Of a stretch of 64,000 nucleotides of DNA, positions 28,321 to 36,658 are shown piece by piece (within the stretch, counting starts at the first letter, position 1; each line of letters opens with the position of its first letter). The stretch spans positions 1-64,000 of the forward strand of contig DASXVA010000005.1 of NCBI GenBank assembly GCA_036504515.1, in the 5' to 3' direction. Below the pieces are notes generated by a model. The model searched no databases. It was not told the DNA's origin and saw nothing but the letters and a program-made list of their open reading frames with translations. Source of the stretch: AWTP1-18 sp036504515 (GTDB taxonomy: Bacteria; Pseudomonadota; Gammaproteobacteria; Burkholderiales; Rhodocyclaceae). The translations under genes and the position numbers were made by a program.

Positions 28321-28809
28321 CTACAGCCGCCGGATTTTTTCCACCAGGGCGGTGGTGGATCGGTCGTGGAGGAAGGGGATGGAATGCACAGTACCGCCCC
28401 AACCCAGGACTTCGCCATAGCCGACGATCTTCTCCACCGGCCAGTCGCCACCCTTGACCAGGATGTCGGGGCGGATTTCAAGAATGCGTTGCAGGGGCGT
28501 GTCTTCGTCGAACCAGGTCACCAGGGATACACAGGCGAGGGACGCCATCACCGCCAGCCGGTCTTCCAGTTTGTTGATGGGGCGGTCGTCGCCCTTGCCC
28601 AGGCGTTTGACCGAGGCATCGCTGTTGAGGGCTACCACCATCCCGGCACCCAGGGCAGCGGCCTGGGCCAGGTAAGTGACGTGCCCCCGGTGCAGGATGT
28701 CGAAACAGCCGTTGGTGAACACCAGGGGGCGGGGCAGGGTGGCGATGCGGCCCGCCAGTTGTTCGGGCGGGCATACCTTGGCTTCAAAGGCCGGAGCGGG
28801 ATAGTTCAA
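28321..28809 (-). CDS. rfaE2: D-glycero-beta-D-manno-heptose 1-phosphate adenylyltransferase
   Basis: This 162-residue protein is the stand-alone C-terminal half of HldE. It transfers AMP to heptose 1-phosphate for the LPS inner core. The nucleotidyltransferase motifs FTNGCFDILHRGHVTYL (residues about 32-48) and HDRSTTALVEKIR are present. The kinase half is not in this window. It is the last gene of a minus-strand operon with dolP and the SIS gene. Confidence 0.9.
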   Translation of the reverse strand: MNYPAPAFEAKVCPPEQLAGRIATLPRPLVFTNGCFDILHRGHVTYLAQAAALGAGMVVALNSDASVKRLGKGDDRPINKLEDRLAVMASLACVSLVTWFDEDTPLQRILEIRPDILVKGGDWPVEKIVGYGEVLGWGGTVHSIPFLHDRSTTALVEKIRRL

Positions 28810-28817
28810 GGCGGACC

Positions 28818-30109
<1,292 letters not shown>

Positions 30110-30148
30110 TTAGCGGTTGCCTTTGCCTGTGCCCCGGGAAAAAGCCGC

Positions 30149-30523
30149 TCAAAGCACGACAAATACCTCGATCAGTACACGTTTCCAGGGGTTGGGGTGC
30201 TGCCGCAACTCGGCTATACGGGCTTCGACCCTGCCGCCCCGGTCCAGTTCCTCCGCCACGGTGCGGTTTTCAGCCCGGGGCAGGTAGCCGAGCTTTTCCC
30301 CTTGCCATTCAACCCGGATGGCCTTGGCATCGTGGGGGTTATCGGGTTCCCGGATCAGGGTTAGCCCATCCCCCACCTTCATTTCGTCCCAGCGCACCTT
30401 GCCGGCGTAGTACTGGAAGCCGGCCAGGGGCGAGCTTTGCACCAGAACCTTGACGGTCTGGGCCAGGGCCGGGACCGCCCAAGCCAGCAGCAGGAGCAGC
30501 AGGCTAGTCCGCAGGGAAGGCAT
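30149..30523 (-). CDS. Exported HIRAN-domain protein
   Basis: The ATG at 30523 gives a 124-residue protein with a Sec signal peptide (SLLLLLLAWAVPALAQ) and then a single HIRAN domain (VLVQSSPLAGFQYYAG; REPDNPHDAKAIRVEWQGE; LGYLPRAENRTVA). HIRAN domains in Rad5/HLTF bind DNA ends; the role of this exported, stand-alone form is unknown. It overlaps the end of yraN by 20 nt, so it is co-transcribed with it. A longer opening lies inside yraN and would destroy the signal peptide. Confidence 0.8.
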   Translation of the reverse strand: MPSLRTSLLLLLLAWAVPALAQTVKVLVQSSPLAGFQYYAGKVRWDEMKVGDGLTLIREPDNPHDAKAIRVEWQGEKLGYLPRAENRTVAEELDRGGRVEARIAELRQHPNPWKRVLIEVFVVL

Positions 30524-30902
30524 CGCGCAGCCACTCCAGGGAGGTTTCGGACAGGTCCGAGAGCAGGATGCAATCGAAGCGGCAGGCCTGTTCGCCATGG
30601 TTTTGCAAATAGTGCTGGGCCGCCTGGATCAGCCGTTTCTGCTTGGCCGGGGTGATGCTGGCGCCAGCGCCACCGAAGTTGGCATTGCTGCGCAGACGCA
30701 CTTCCACAAAGACCAGGGTATTGCCGTCGGCGCAGATCAAATCAATCTCGCCGCCCTTGATCCGGTAGTTGCGCTCCAGCACCCGCAAGCCTTGGCGGGT
30801 CAGCCAATGGGCGGCCAAATCTTCTGCCGCCGCGCCGCTGGATTGACCATTCGGCTTGCGTGGCGAGGCTGCGGACCGGAGAATGCGGGTAATGAACGAC
30901 AT
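30504..30902 (-). CDS. yraN: YraN family (UPF0102) endonuclease-like protein
   Basis: The ATG at 30902 gives a 132-residue protein with the restriction-endonuclease-like core: AAEDLAAHWLTRQGLRVLERNY, GGEIDLICADG and VFVEVRLRSNANFGG (partly quoted). The D and E/V-x-R pattern is that of Mrr/RecB-type nucleases, but YraN's function is not settled. Its start overlaps the divergent rsmI start by 11 bp, if both starts are right. Confidence 0.88.
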   Translation of the reverse strand: MSFITRILRSAASPRKPNGQSSGAAAEDLAAHWLTRQGLRVLERNYRIKGGEIDLICADGNTLVFVEVRLRSNANFGGAGASITPAKQKRLIQAAQHYLQNHGEQACRFDCILLSDLSETSLEWLRDAFPAD

Positions 30903-31776
30903 CAATGAACCAATCGGCAAGAAATCAGGGAGCAGGACAACGGCATTGTATGTGGTGGCCAGCCCCATGGGAAACCTGGGCGACATCACCTTGCGCGCCC
31001 TGGAAATCCTCAAGTCCGTGGACGCCGTGGCTTGTGAAGACACCCGTCACGCCCGGCGCTTCCTCGACCACTACGGCATCCGCGCCGCTACCTTCGCCCT
31101 GCACGAGCACAACGAGCAGGAGGCCGGCGCCAAGCTGGTCGACCTGCTGGCCCAGGGCAAGGCGGTGGCCATGATTTCCGATGCCGGCACCCCCGCCATT
31201 TCCGACCCCGGCGCCAAGGCCGTGGCCGCAGTGCAGGCCGCAGGCTATCCGGTGATTCCGCTACCGGGCCCCAATGCCGCAGCCACGGCTTTGTCGGCTT
31301 CCGGCATCACCGACGACCGCTTCCTTTTCGTCGGCTTTCTGCCGCCGAAAGCCGGAGCACGCAAAGCCGAAATCGAACGCCTGAAATCGGTGGAAGCCGC
31401 CCTGGTGTTTTACGAAGCGCCCCACCGCATCGAAGAAACCATCGCCGACCTGGCCGCCCTGCTGGAACCGGAACGGCAACTGGTGGTGGCACGGGAGCTG
31501 ACCAAACTCTTTGAGCAGATCGTGCGCATGCCCATCGCCGAAGCCCCGGCATGGTTGGCCGCCGACAGCAACCGGCAGCGGGGCGAGTTCGTCCTCATCG
31601 TTTCCGCCCCGACCGTGAAAACTGGGCTGGATGGCGAAGCGGAGCGGGTGCTCAAGGCATTGCTGGCGGAGCTACCCACCAAGCAGGCGGCGAAGCTGGC
31701 GGCGGAAATCACCGGGGTTTCCAAGAACGAGCTTTATCAGCGGGCGTTGGAATTTAAGGACGTCGACAAAGGCTAG
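30892..31776 (+). CDS. rsmI: 16S rRNA 2'-O-methyltransferase RsmI (C1402)
   Basis: RsmI (294 residues) methylates the ribose of C1402 in the decoding centre. It has the tetrapyrrole-methylase fold with YVVASPMGNLGDITLRALE, EDTRHARRFLDHYGI, SDAGTPAISDPG and PLPGPNAAATALSASG. ATG 30892 has GGAGA about 9 nt upstream; an ATG at 30883 is an alternative. The C-terminal end (TGVSKNELYQRALEF) is intact, so the cassette cluster downstream did not disrupt it. Confidence 0.95.
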   Translation: MNDINEPIGKKSGSRTTALYVVASPMGNLGDITLRALEILKSVDAVACEDTRHARRFLDHYGIRAATFALHEHNEQEAGAKLVDLLAQGKAVAMISDAGTPAISDPGAKAVAAVQAAGYPVIPLPGPNAAATALSASGITDDRFLFVGFLPPKAGARKAEIERLKSVEAALVFYEAPHRIEETIADLAALLEPERQLVVARELTKLFEQIVRMPIAEAPAWLAADSNRQRGEFVLIVSAPTVKTGLDGEAERVLKALLAELPTKQAAKLAAEITGVSKNELYQRALEFKDVDKG

Positions 31777-31824
31777 CGTCGCAAGAACGGTGTAACTGTT
31801 CGAAGACGCCCCATAGCGGAAGTT

Positions 31825-31909
31825 GCCGAACTGGATAAGCGGGCTTCAGTACCTGGAAGTGAGGGGGCGCAGCTTTTCGCGCAAGGTCCGGTGGATTGCA
31901 GGGTTGGAC
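31825..31909 (-). other. Degenerate attC-like site ending the cassette cluster
   Basis: On the minus strand GTCCAAC (complement at 31903-31909) is a perfect RYYYAAC core placed 1 nt after the stop codon of the 224-residue ORF. It is followed by the attC-like segment ACCTTGCGCGAAAAGCTGCG. The opposite core (complement of GCCGAAC at 31825-31831) is one base off consensus and the inner arms pair poorly. The length, 85 bp, equals that of the good attC upstream. It may be decayed or truncated. Confidence 0.45.
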
Positions 31910-31910
31910 A

Positions 31911-32585
31911 TCATGTTGCGAGAAGCCCCAAGGTCGAGCATTTCTCGTCCATTGCAGGTAGCCAGATCTTCATTGATTCAATTCTCGAAGAAATTGCGCT
32001 GCGACCCAATGCAACACAGGGACCGAGAAAGTTGTCGTTAGACAACGAGACGCCATTCAGCGAAGGCAACGTAGCTCTTAGCAATTCCTTATGTTCGTAG
32101 GAGTCGATGAGTCCAGCAGCATGGACAATGCAATTCCGAACATAAATCAAGTGTTCTAGGTCCCCGATTTCAGTGGCATAGGACAGTTGGGCTTTCTCAT
32201 TGAGAATCGTAAGCAAATGAATAGTGTCGTTCTTCGCCTTCGGTTTCTTTGGCAAAGAAAACTTGAGTCGCCTCTTAAATCCGAGCACGCACCAATCGAC
32301 TGTTGTAATAAGTGCTGTTAGCCCCGCATAGCGCGCTCGTTGAGAAAGGTCTACGTCAAAACGGTACTTGGCGCTCTCGACCAAGAGGTCTCGATATTGG
32401 TACTGAAGTGACTCATCGTCCTCGAGAATGACGGTGTTTTCCGCCAAACGAATTTCATGGCCTTTTTGTCTCTCAATGTTCTCCTCGGAAAGGCTAATGA
32501 AGTCCTCGACTCCACCGAGCATACCCATGACGTCTAGACAATAGAACGTCTTATCCAGAAGTCCAGTGAGATCGAGCTTAGACAT
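31911..32585 (-). CDS. Cassette-encoded hypothetical protein
   Basis: This 224-residue protein (MSKLDLTGLLDKTFYCLDVM at the start) is not one I recognise. It is soluble, mixed helical, with a Lys-rich patch near residues 112-120 (SLPKKPKAKND) and RNCIVHAAG near 150, a pattern reminiscent of apical HEPN-like or abortive-defence helical proteins, but this is weak. The ATG follows the attC core GTTGGGC by 8 nt and has no Shine-Dalgarno, which is usual for cassette genes. Composition is unlike the neighbouring genes. Confidence 0.7.
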   Translation of the reverse strand: MSKLDLTGLLDKTFYCLDVMGMLGGVEDFISLSEENIERQKGHEIRLAENTVILEDDESLQYQYRDLLVESAKYRFDVDLSQRARYAGLTALITTVDWCVLGFKRRLKFSLPKKPKAKNDTIHLLTILNEKAQLSYATEIGDLEHLIYVRNCIVHAAGLIDSYEHKELLRATLPSLNGVSLSNDNFLGPCVALGRSAISSRIESMKIWLPAMDEKCSTLGLLAT

Positions 32586-32593
32586 GTGATGAT

Positions 32594-32680
32594 GCCCAAC
32601 GTAGAGCTAACCGGCGCTGCGCGGCTTTATCGCGCAGCGTCCAGCGACCGAAGGGAGCGAGGTTGAGCGCCATGTTAGAG
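32594..32680 (-). other. attC recombination site
   Basis: Read on the minus strand, the site runs from CTCTAAC (complement at 32674-32680) to GTTGGGC (complement at 32594-32600), 87 bp, matching RYYYAAC/GTTRRRY apart from the first base. The inner boxes pair as GCTAACC with GGTTGAGC, leaving one extrahelical G as attC sites require. A perfect 9-bp stem (32615-32623 with 32631-32639) lies inside. Polarity agrees with both ORFs being on the minus strand. Confidence 0.8.
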
Positions 32681-32694
32681 CCCGAGCCACAACA

Positions 32695-33000
32695 CTAGAC
32701 GGAACCAACTATGCGCTGGACAAACTGGCCAACGACAACAGCCAGAACCATGATTGCAGCAAAAGCCGGAACCGCGAGAAGAATGCGCATTGGACGGGAA
32801 AGGCGAGCAAAGAACTGTGACCCAAGCACAGTGGTTCCCACCCACTCAAGCGCAAACCACGCTGGAAGACCAACCAGAAACAAAGCCACCCAACCAAGAA
32901 GTGACTTTGGTACCACGGGAAAGTAGACGAACAAGAGTGCGCAAGCCAACAGGCCCACAAGGCCAAGCAACGACAGAGATCTTCGCAGGTTGGATGACAT
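32695..33000 (-). CDS. Cassette-encoded small membrane protein
   Basis: This 101-residue protein has three likely membrane helices (LSLLGLVGLLACALLFVYF; LLGWVALFLVGLPAWFALEWV region; ILLAVPAFAAIMVLAVVVGQ) and a basic N-terminus. I do not recognise a family; small membrane proteins of this kind are frequent cassette cargo. Its ATG lies 4 nt after GTTAGAG (complement at 33005-33011), and its stop is 14 nt before the attC site. Confidence 0.7.
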   Translation of the reverse strand: MSSNLRRSLSLLGLVGLLACALLFVYFPVVPKSLLGWVALFLVGLPAWFALEWVGTTVLGSQFFARLSRPMRILLAVPAFAAIMVLAVVVGQFVQRIVGSV

Positions 33001-33004
33001 TGGG

Positions 33005-33011
33005 CTCTAAC
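33005..33011 (-). other. Upstream cassette boundary core site
   Basis: On the minus strand GTTAGAGCCC stands just before the 101-residue ORF. The same ten bases recur, in the opposite orientation, at the other end of this cassette (32674-32683), as expected when a cassette circle closes on one core sequence. No second half of an attC or a clear attI could be found in 33012-33247. Confidence 0.55.
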
Positions 33012-33247
33012 AGTGTTTACACGGACAGCTGGGTCCGTATAACAATTGATATTGATGACCTTGGATTTTCTGTCTTTTATTCATGATCTTCAGTCATTTG
33101 GCATTGTGGCGGTCAGTATAACAACTCCAATATGCCGGACAGCTGCGCATTGTTTTGGGAATCTGGATGGTGGGCACGAATGGCCGCTTTGGGGAGAAAA
33201 CGCGAACAGCCGCTTCTGGCCGGTAGCCGCCGTTAGCATCTGACCCT
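33012..33247. other. Non-coding gap beside the cassette cluster
   Basis: No gene is supported here. The gap holds a short hairpin (ACGGAC at 33021-33026 with GTCCGT at 33033-33038). Two motifs each occur twice: CGGACAGCTG (33022-33031 and 33137-33146) and GTATAACAA (near 33037 and 33116), in swapped order. These look like remnants of a rearranged repeat or decayed recombination site. Confidence 0.5.
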
Positions 33248-35044
33248 CTACCCCACCGCATGAAACTGCAGCGCCGCCAGACTTGCATAAAGTCCGCCCC
33301 GTTCCACCAATGAGGCGTGGGTGCCGGTTTCGACGATGCGGCCTTCTTCCATGACGATGATGCGGTCGGCGCGCTGCACGGTGGCGAGGCGGTGAGCGAT
33401 GACCAGGGTGGTGCGGCCGGCCATGGCGGCTTCCAGGGCGCTTTGCACCAGGCGTTCCGATTCGGCGTCGAGGGCGCTGGTGGCTTCGTCCAGCAATAAG
33501 AGTGGCGGGTTCTTGAGCAGGGCGCGGGCGATGGCGATGCGTTGGCGCTGGCCGCCGGAAAGGCGTACGCCCCGCTCGCCGAGGAAGCTGCGGTAGCCCT
33601 CGGGCAGGCGTTCGATGAATTCGTGGGCGGCAGCCAGTTTGGCGGCGGCGATCACTTCTTCGTCGCTGGCGCTTTGGCGACCATAGCGGATGTTCTCCAG
33701 GGCGTTGGCGGAGAAGATCACGGTGTCCTGGGGGACGATGCCGATCGCATCGCGCAGGGTGTGCAGGTCCAGGCGGCGGATGTCCACGCCGTTGAGGGCG
33801 ATGGTGCCCCGCTGGGGATCGTAGAAGCGCAGCAGCAGTTGGAACAGGGTGGTCTTGCCGGCGCCGGAGGGGCCTACCACGGCCACGGTCTGGCCGGGGC
33901 TGACTTCCAGGGAAAAGTCCGCAAGGGAGTCGCTCAGGGGGCGGGAGGGGTAGTGGAAGCTGACGCCTTCCAGGGTCAGGGCCGCGCCCTGGGCAGCCCG
34001 GGGCGGCAGAGATTGCGCTTGGGCCGGGGACTGGATGGGGGAATCCGCCGTCAGTAGTTCCAGCAGCCGCTCGGTGGCGCCTGCGGCGCGCTGGGCTTCC
34101 CCCATCGTTTCGGCCAGGGCGGCGATGGCCCCGGCGACGAGGGCGGCGTAGAGGATGAACTGGCCCAAGTCGCCGCCGCTCATGGTGCCCTGGATCACGG
34201 CGTGGGCGCCGAGCCAGAGGACGAAGACGATGGCGCCGAAGACCAGCAGGATGGCCACCACGGTGAGCAGGGACCGGGCGCGGACGCGACGGATGGCGGT
34301 GGCGAAGGCGTTCTCCACCGAGACGCCGAAGCGCTCCGCTTCCTGCGCTTCCTGGGTGAAGGCCTGGACCGTGGGCATGGCGTTGAGGATTTCGCCGGCC
34401 AGGGCCGAGGCGTCGGCGATGCGGTCCTGGGAATCCCGCGACAGCTTGCGCACCCGGCGGCCGAAAAAGACGATGGGCAGCACCACGGCCACGAGCATGA
34501 CGATGATGATGGCCGAGAGCTTGAAGCTGGTCACCACCATCATGCCCAGGCCGCCGATGAACAGCAGCAGGTTGCGCAGGGCCATGGAGATGCTGGTGCC
34601 CACCACGGTCTGGATCAGGGTGGTGTCGGTGGTCAGGCGCGACAGCACTTCGCCGCTCTGGGCGGTCTCGAAGAACTGGGGGCTCTGCTGCACCACATGG
34701 CGGTAAACGGCGGCGCGGATGTCGGCGGTGACCCGCTCACCGAGCCAGGACACGGCATAGAAGCGGGCTGCGGTGGCTACGGCTAGCACGCAGGCGACGG
34801 CAAACAGAGCGAGGAAGTAGATGTCCACATGGTGCGGGCTGCTGTTTCCCGCGGAGCCGAAACCCAAATCGATCATCTGCTTGAAGGCGTAGGGAATGGC
34901 CAGGGTGGCCCCTGCCGCCACCAGCAGGGCAAGGCCCGCCAGGGCGAAGCGCTGCTTGTAGGGGGCGAGAAAGGGCAGCAGACCCTTGAGGGTGGCGAGG
35001 CTGCTCTTGGCAGGGGGAGGGGCGGGGGGCGTCGATGGAGTCAT
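33248..35044 (-). CDS. ABC exporter, MsbA-like half-transporter
   Basis: This 598-residue protein joins a six-helix ABC membrane domain (residues about 20-320) to an ATPase domain with Walker A GPSGAGKTT, Q-loop VPQDTVIFSA, signature LSGGQRQRIAIARALL, Walker B LLLLDEATSALD and switch IAHRLATV. It would work as a homodimer exporting lipids or drugs; true MsbA and a multidrug exporter cannot be told apart here. The start at 35044 (MTPSTPP) is before a Pro-rich cytoplasmic leader; longer openings run into the pyrC region and are rejected. Confidence 0.9.
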   Translation of the reverse strand: MTPSTPPAPPPAKSSLATLKGLLPFLAPYKQRFALAGLALLVAAGATLAIPYAFKQMIDLGFGSAGNSSPHHVDIYFLALFAVACVLAVATAARFYAVSWLGERVTADIRAAVYRHVVQQSPQFFETAQSGEVLSRLTTDTTLIQTVVGTSISMALRNLLLFIGGLGMMVVTSFKLSAIIIVMLVAVVLPIVFFGRRVRKLSRDSQDRIADASALAGEILNAMPTVQAFTQEAQEAERFGVSVENAFATAIRRVRARSLLTVVAILLVFGAIVFVLWLGAHAVIQGTMSGGDLGQFILYAALVAGAIAALAETMGEAQRAAGATERLLELLTADSPIQSPAQAQSLPPRAAQGAALTLEGVSFHYPSRPLSDSLADFSLEVSPGQTVAVVGPSGAGKTTLFQLLLRFYDPQRGTIALNGVDIRRLDLHTLRDAIGIVPQDTVIFSANALENIRYGRQSASDEEVIAAAKLAAAHEFIERLPEGYRSFLGERGVRLSGGQRQRIAIARALLKNPPLLLLDEATSALDAESERLVQSALEAAMAGRTTLVIAHRLATVQRADRIIVMEEGRIVETGTHASLVERGGLYASLAALQFHAVG

Positions 35045-35140
35045 GGGGAGACAGGGTTGCACATTCGGGTTGCACCATCGGTGCGGGGGAGGGCGTAGGG
35101 GATTGCCGCTTCGGCCAAGCTTACTCGCCCCGCCGCCGCC

Positions 35141-35146
35141 TATAAT
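35141..35146 (+). promoter_or_regulatory. -10 box of a probably leaderless pyrC promoter
   Basis: A perfect TATAAT is followed by CCCCCC and then the pyrC ATG at 35153. With normal spacing, transcription would begin at the A of the ATG, so the mRNA would have no leader. The -35 region is weak (AAGCTT, 18 bp away). There is no Shine-Dalgarno sequence in front of the ATG. Confidence 0.6.
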
Positions 35147-35152
35147 CCCCCC

Positions 35153-36190
35153 ATGCAAACGATTTCCCTTCTTCGCCCCGACGACTGGCACCTGCACCTG
35201 CGCGATGGCGCTGCCCTTGTATCCGTTCTGCCTGACACCGCCCGCCGTTTTGGCCGGGCCATTGTCATGCCCAACCTCAAGCCGCCGGTAACCACCGTGG
35301 CTTTGGCGGCAGAATACCGGCAGCGCATCCTTGCCGCATTGCCCGCAGGCATGAAGTTCGAACCCTTGATGACGCTGTACCTGACGGACAACATGCCGGC
35401 TTCCGAAATCGACGCGGCCAAGGCCAGCGGTTTCGTTCATGCCGTCAAGCTTTATCCCGCCGGTGCCACCACCAATTCCGATGCGGGTGTCAGTAGCCTG
35501 GCCAAGTGCACCGCTACCTTGGCCCGGATGGAAGCCACGGGCATGCCCCTGCTGGTCCATGGCGAAGTGACCGATCCCGCCGTGGATATCTTCGACCGGG
35601 AAGCTGTCTTTATCGAAACCGTGCTGCAACCCCTGCTGAAAGATTTCCCCGGTTTGAAGGTCGTGCTGGAACACATCACCACCAAGGACGGTGCCGAGTT
35701 CGTGGCCGGTGCCGGCGCCAACGTGGCGGCCACCATTACCGCCCACCACCTGCTGCTCAACCGCAATGCCATTTTTGTCGGCGGCATTCGTCCCCACCAC
35801 TACTGCCTGCCCATCCTCAAGCGGGAAACCCATCGTCAGGCCCTGGTGAAGGCCGCCACTTCTGGTAGCCCGAAGTTCTTCCTCGGCACTGATTCGGCAC
35901 CCCACGGGCAAAAGACCAAGGAAGCCGCCTGCGGTTGCGCCGGTTGCTACACCGCCAATGCCGGCATCGAACTTTATGCTGAAGTCTTTGATGACGCCGG
36001 TGCTTTGGACAAGCTGGAAGCCTTTGCCAGCCTGAACGGCCCGGCCTACTACGGCCTACCGGCCAATACCGAAAAAATCACCCTGGTGAAGGATGCCTGG
36101 CCGGTGCCGGCCACGCTGCCCTATCTCGATACCGATGCCCTGGTGCCCTTGCGGGCTGGGGAAACCATAGCCTGGAAGTTGAAGGAGTAG
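35153..36190 (+). CDS. pyrC: Dihydroorotase (class II)
   Basis: PyrC (345 residues) closes carbamoyl aspartate to dihydroorotate in pyrimidine synthesis. The first metal ligands are in DWHLHLRDG (residues about 11-19), the carboxylated Lys is in [17 protein letters not shown], further His ligands are in LVHGE and LEHITT, and the catalytic Asp is in LGTDSAPH. The length is that of E. coli-type class II enzymes. The ATG is firm because the conserved start [15 protein letters not shown] lies at it. Confidence 0.97.
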   Translation: MQTISLLRPDDWHLHLRDGAALVSVLPDTARRFGRAIVMPNLKPPVTTVALAAEYRQRILAALPAGMKFEPLMTLYLTDNMPASEIDAAKASGFVHAVKLYPAGATTNSDAGVSSLAKCTATLARMEATGMPLLVHGEVTDPAVDIFDREAVFIETVLQPLLKDFPGLKVVLEHITTKDGAEFVAGAGANVAATITAHHLLLNRNAIFVGGIRPHHYCLPILKRETHRQALVKAATSGSPKFFLGTDSAPHGQKTKEAACGCAGCYTANAGIELYAEVFDDAGALDKLEAFASLNGPAYYGLPANTEKITLVKDAWPVPATLPYLDTDALVPLRAGETIAWKLKE

Positions 36191-36193
36191 TCG

Positions 36194-36658
36194 ATGTCCG
36201 TCCCGATGCCCATCCGATGGCCAGCTTTGCTGGCGCTGTTCTCCCTGCTTGGACTTACCGCCTGCGGCGCCACGGACGGTGCGGCCTACAAGATCGATGG
36301 TCGCAGCGATATGGCCATCAGCGTCATTCGCGAACAGAACTGGATGTGGAGCAACTGGGAAGTGTCCATCGTCGTGGCGCGCCAGCCGGATTGCATGAGG
36401 CGCCACCATGTCAAACCGGTATCCAAGGATGTGCTGTTCAAGGTGGAGTTGTACCGGTCCCTTGAGGGTGGCTACATCCTGCGCCAGGGCAAGCGTTGGT
36501 ACGTGACGGAAACGGCCCAGTGCCAGTTGCAAAAATTTGATACGCCGCCGGCAGAGCCCGGTGATCTGGTCGGCACCTTCATCGACAAGGACGGCGAGTT
36601 GCAATTCAAACCCGCCGAGCCGACAGACACCCCGATTCCCCCCCAAGCCAGTCGTTGA
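36194..36658 (+). CDS. Hypothetical lipoprotein
   Basis: This 154-residue protein has a signal peptide with lipobox LTAC near residue 24 (LLALFSLLGLTACGATDG), so it should be a membrane-anchored lipoprotein. The mature part (RQPDCMRRHHVKPVSKDV; TETAQCQLQKF) has two Cys that may form a disulfide. I do not recognise the family. It starts 3 nt after pyrC and overlaps the next gene, so the three are likely co-transcribed. Confidence 0.8.
   Translation: MSVPMPIRWPALLALFSLLGLTACGATDGAAYKIDGRSDMAISVIREQNWMWSNWEVSIVVARQPDCMRRHHVKPVSKDVLFKVELYRSLEGGYILRQGKRWYVTETAQCQLQKFDTPPAEPGDLVGTFIDKDGELQFKPAEPTDTPIPPQASR

Larger units (their letters stand above)
31825..33011 (-). mobile_element. Small integron cassette cluster without integrase (CALIN-like)
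   Basis: Two compact minus-strand ORFs, each starting within about 12 nt of a GTTRRRY-type core, are separated by a well-formed attC site. This is the head-to-tail arrangement of integron cassettes. Codon use and base composition differ from the flanking rsmI and ABC exporter genes, being more AT-rich. No integron integrase gene or convincing attI lies in the window, so the term CALIN (cluster of attC lacking integrase) fits. Confidence 0.65.

Noticed and set aside
35045..35911. Upstream extension of the MsbA-like exporter to 887 codons
   Set aside because: The extension runs antisense through pyrC. The real start MTPSTPP at 35044 precedes the first membrane helix at the normal distance.
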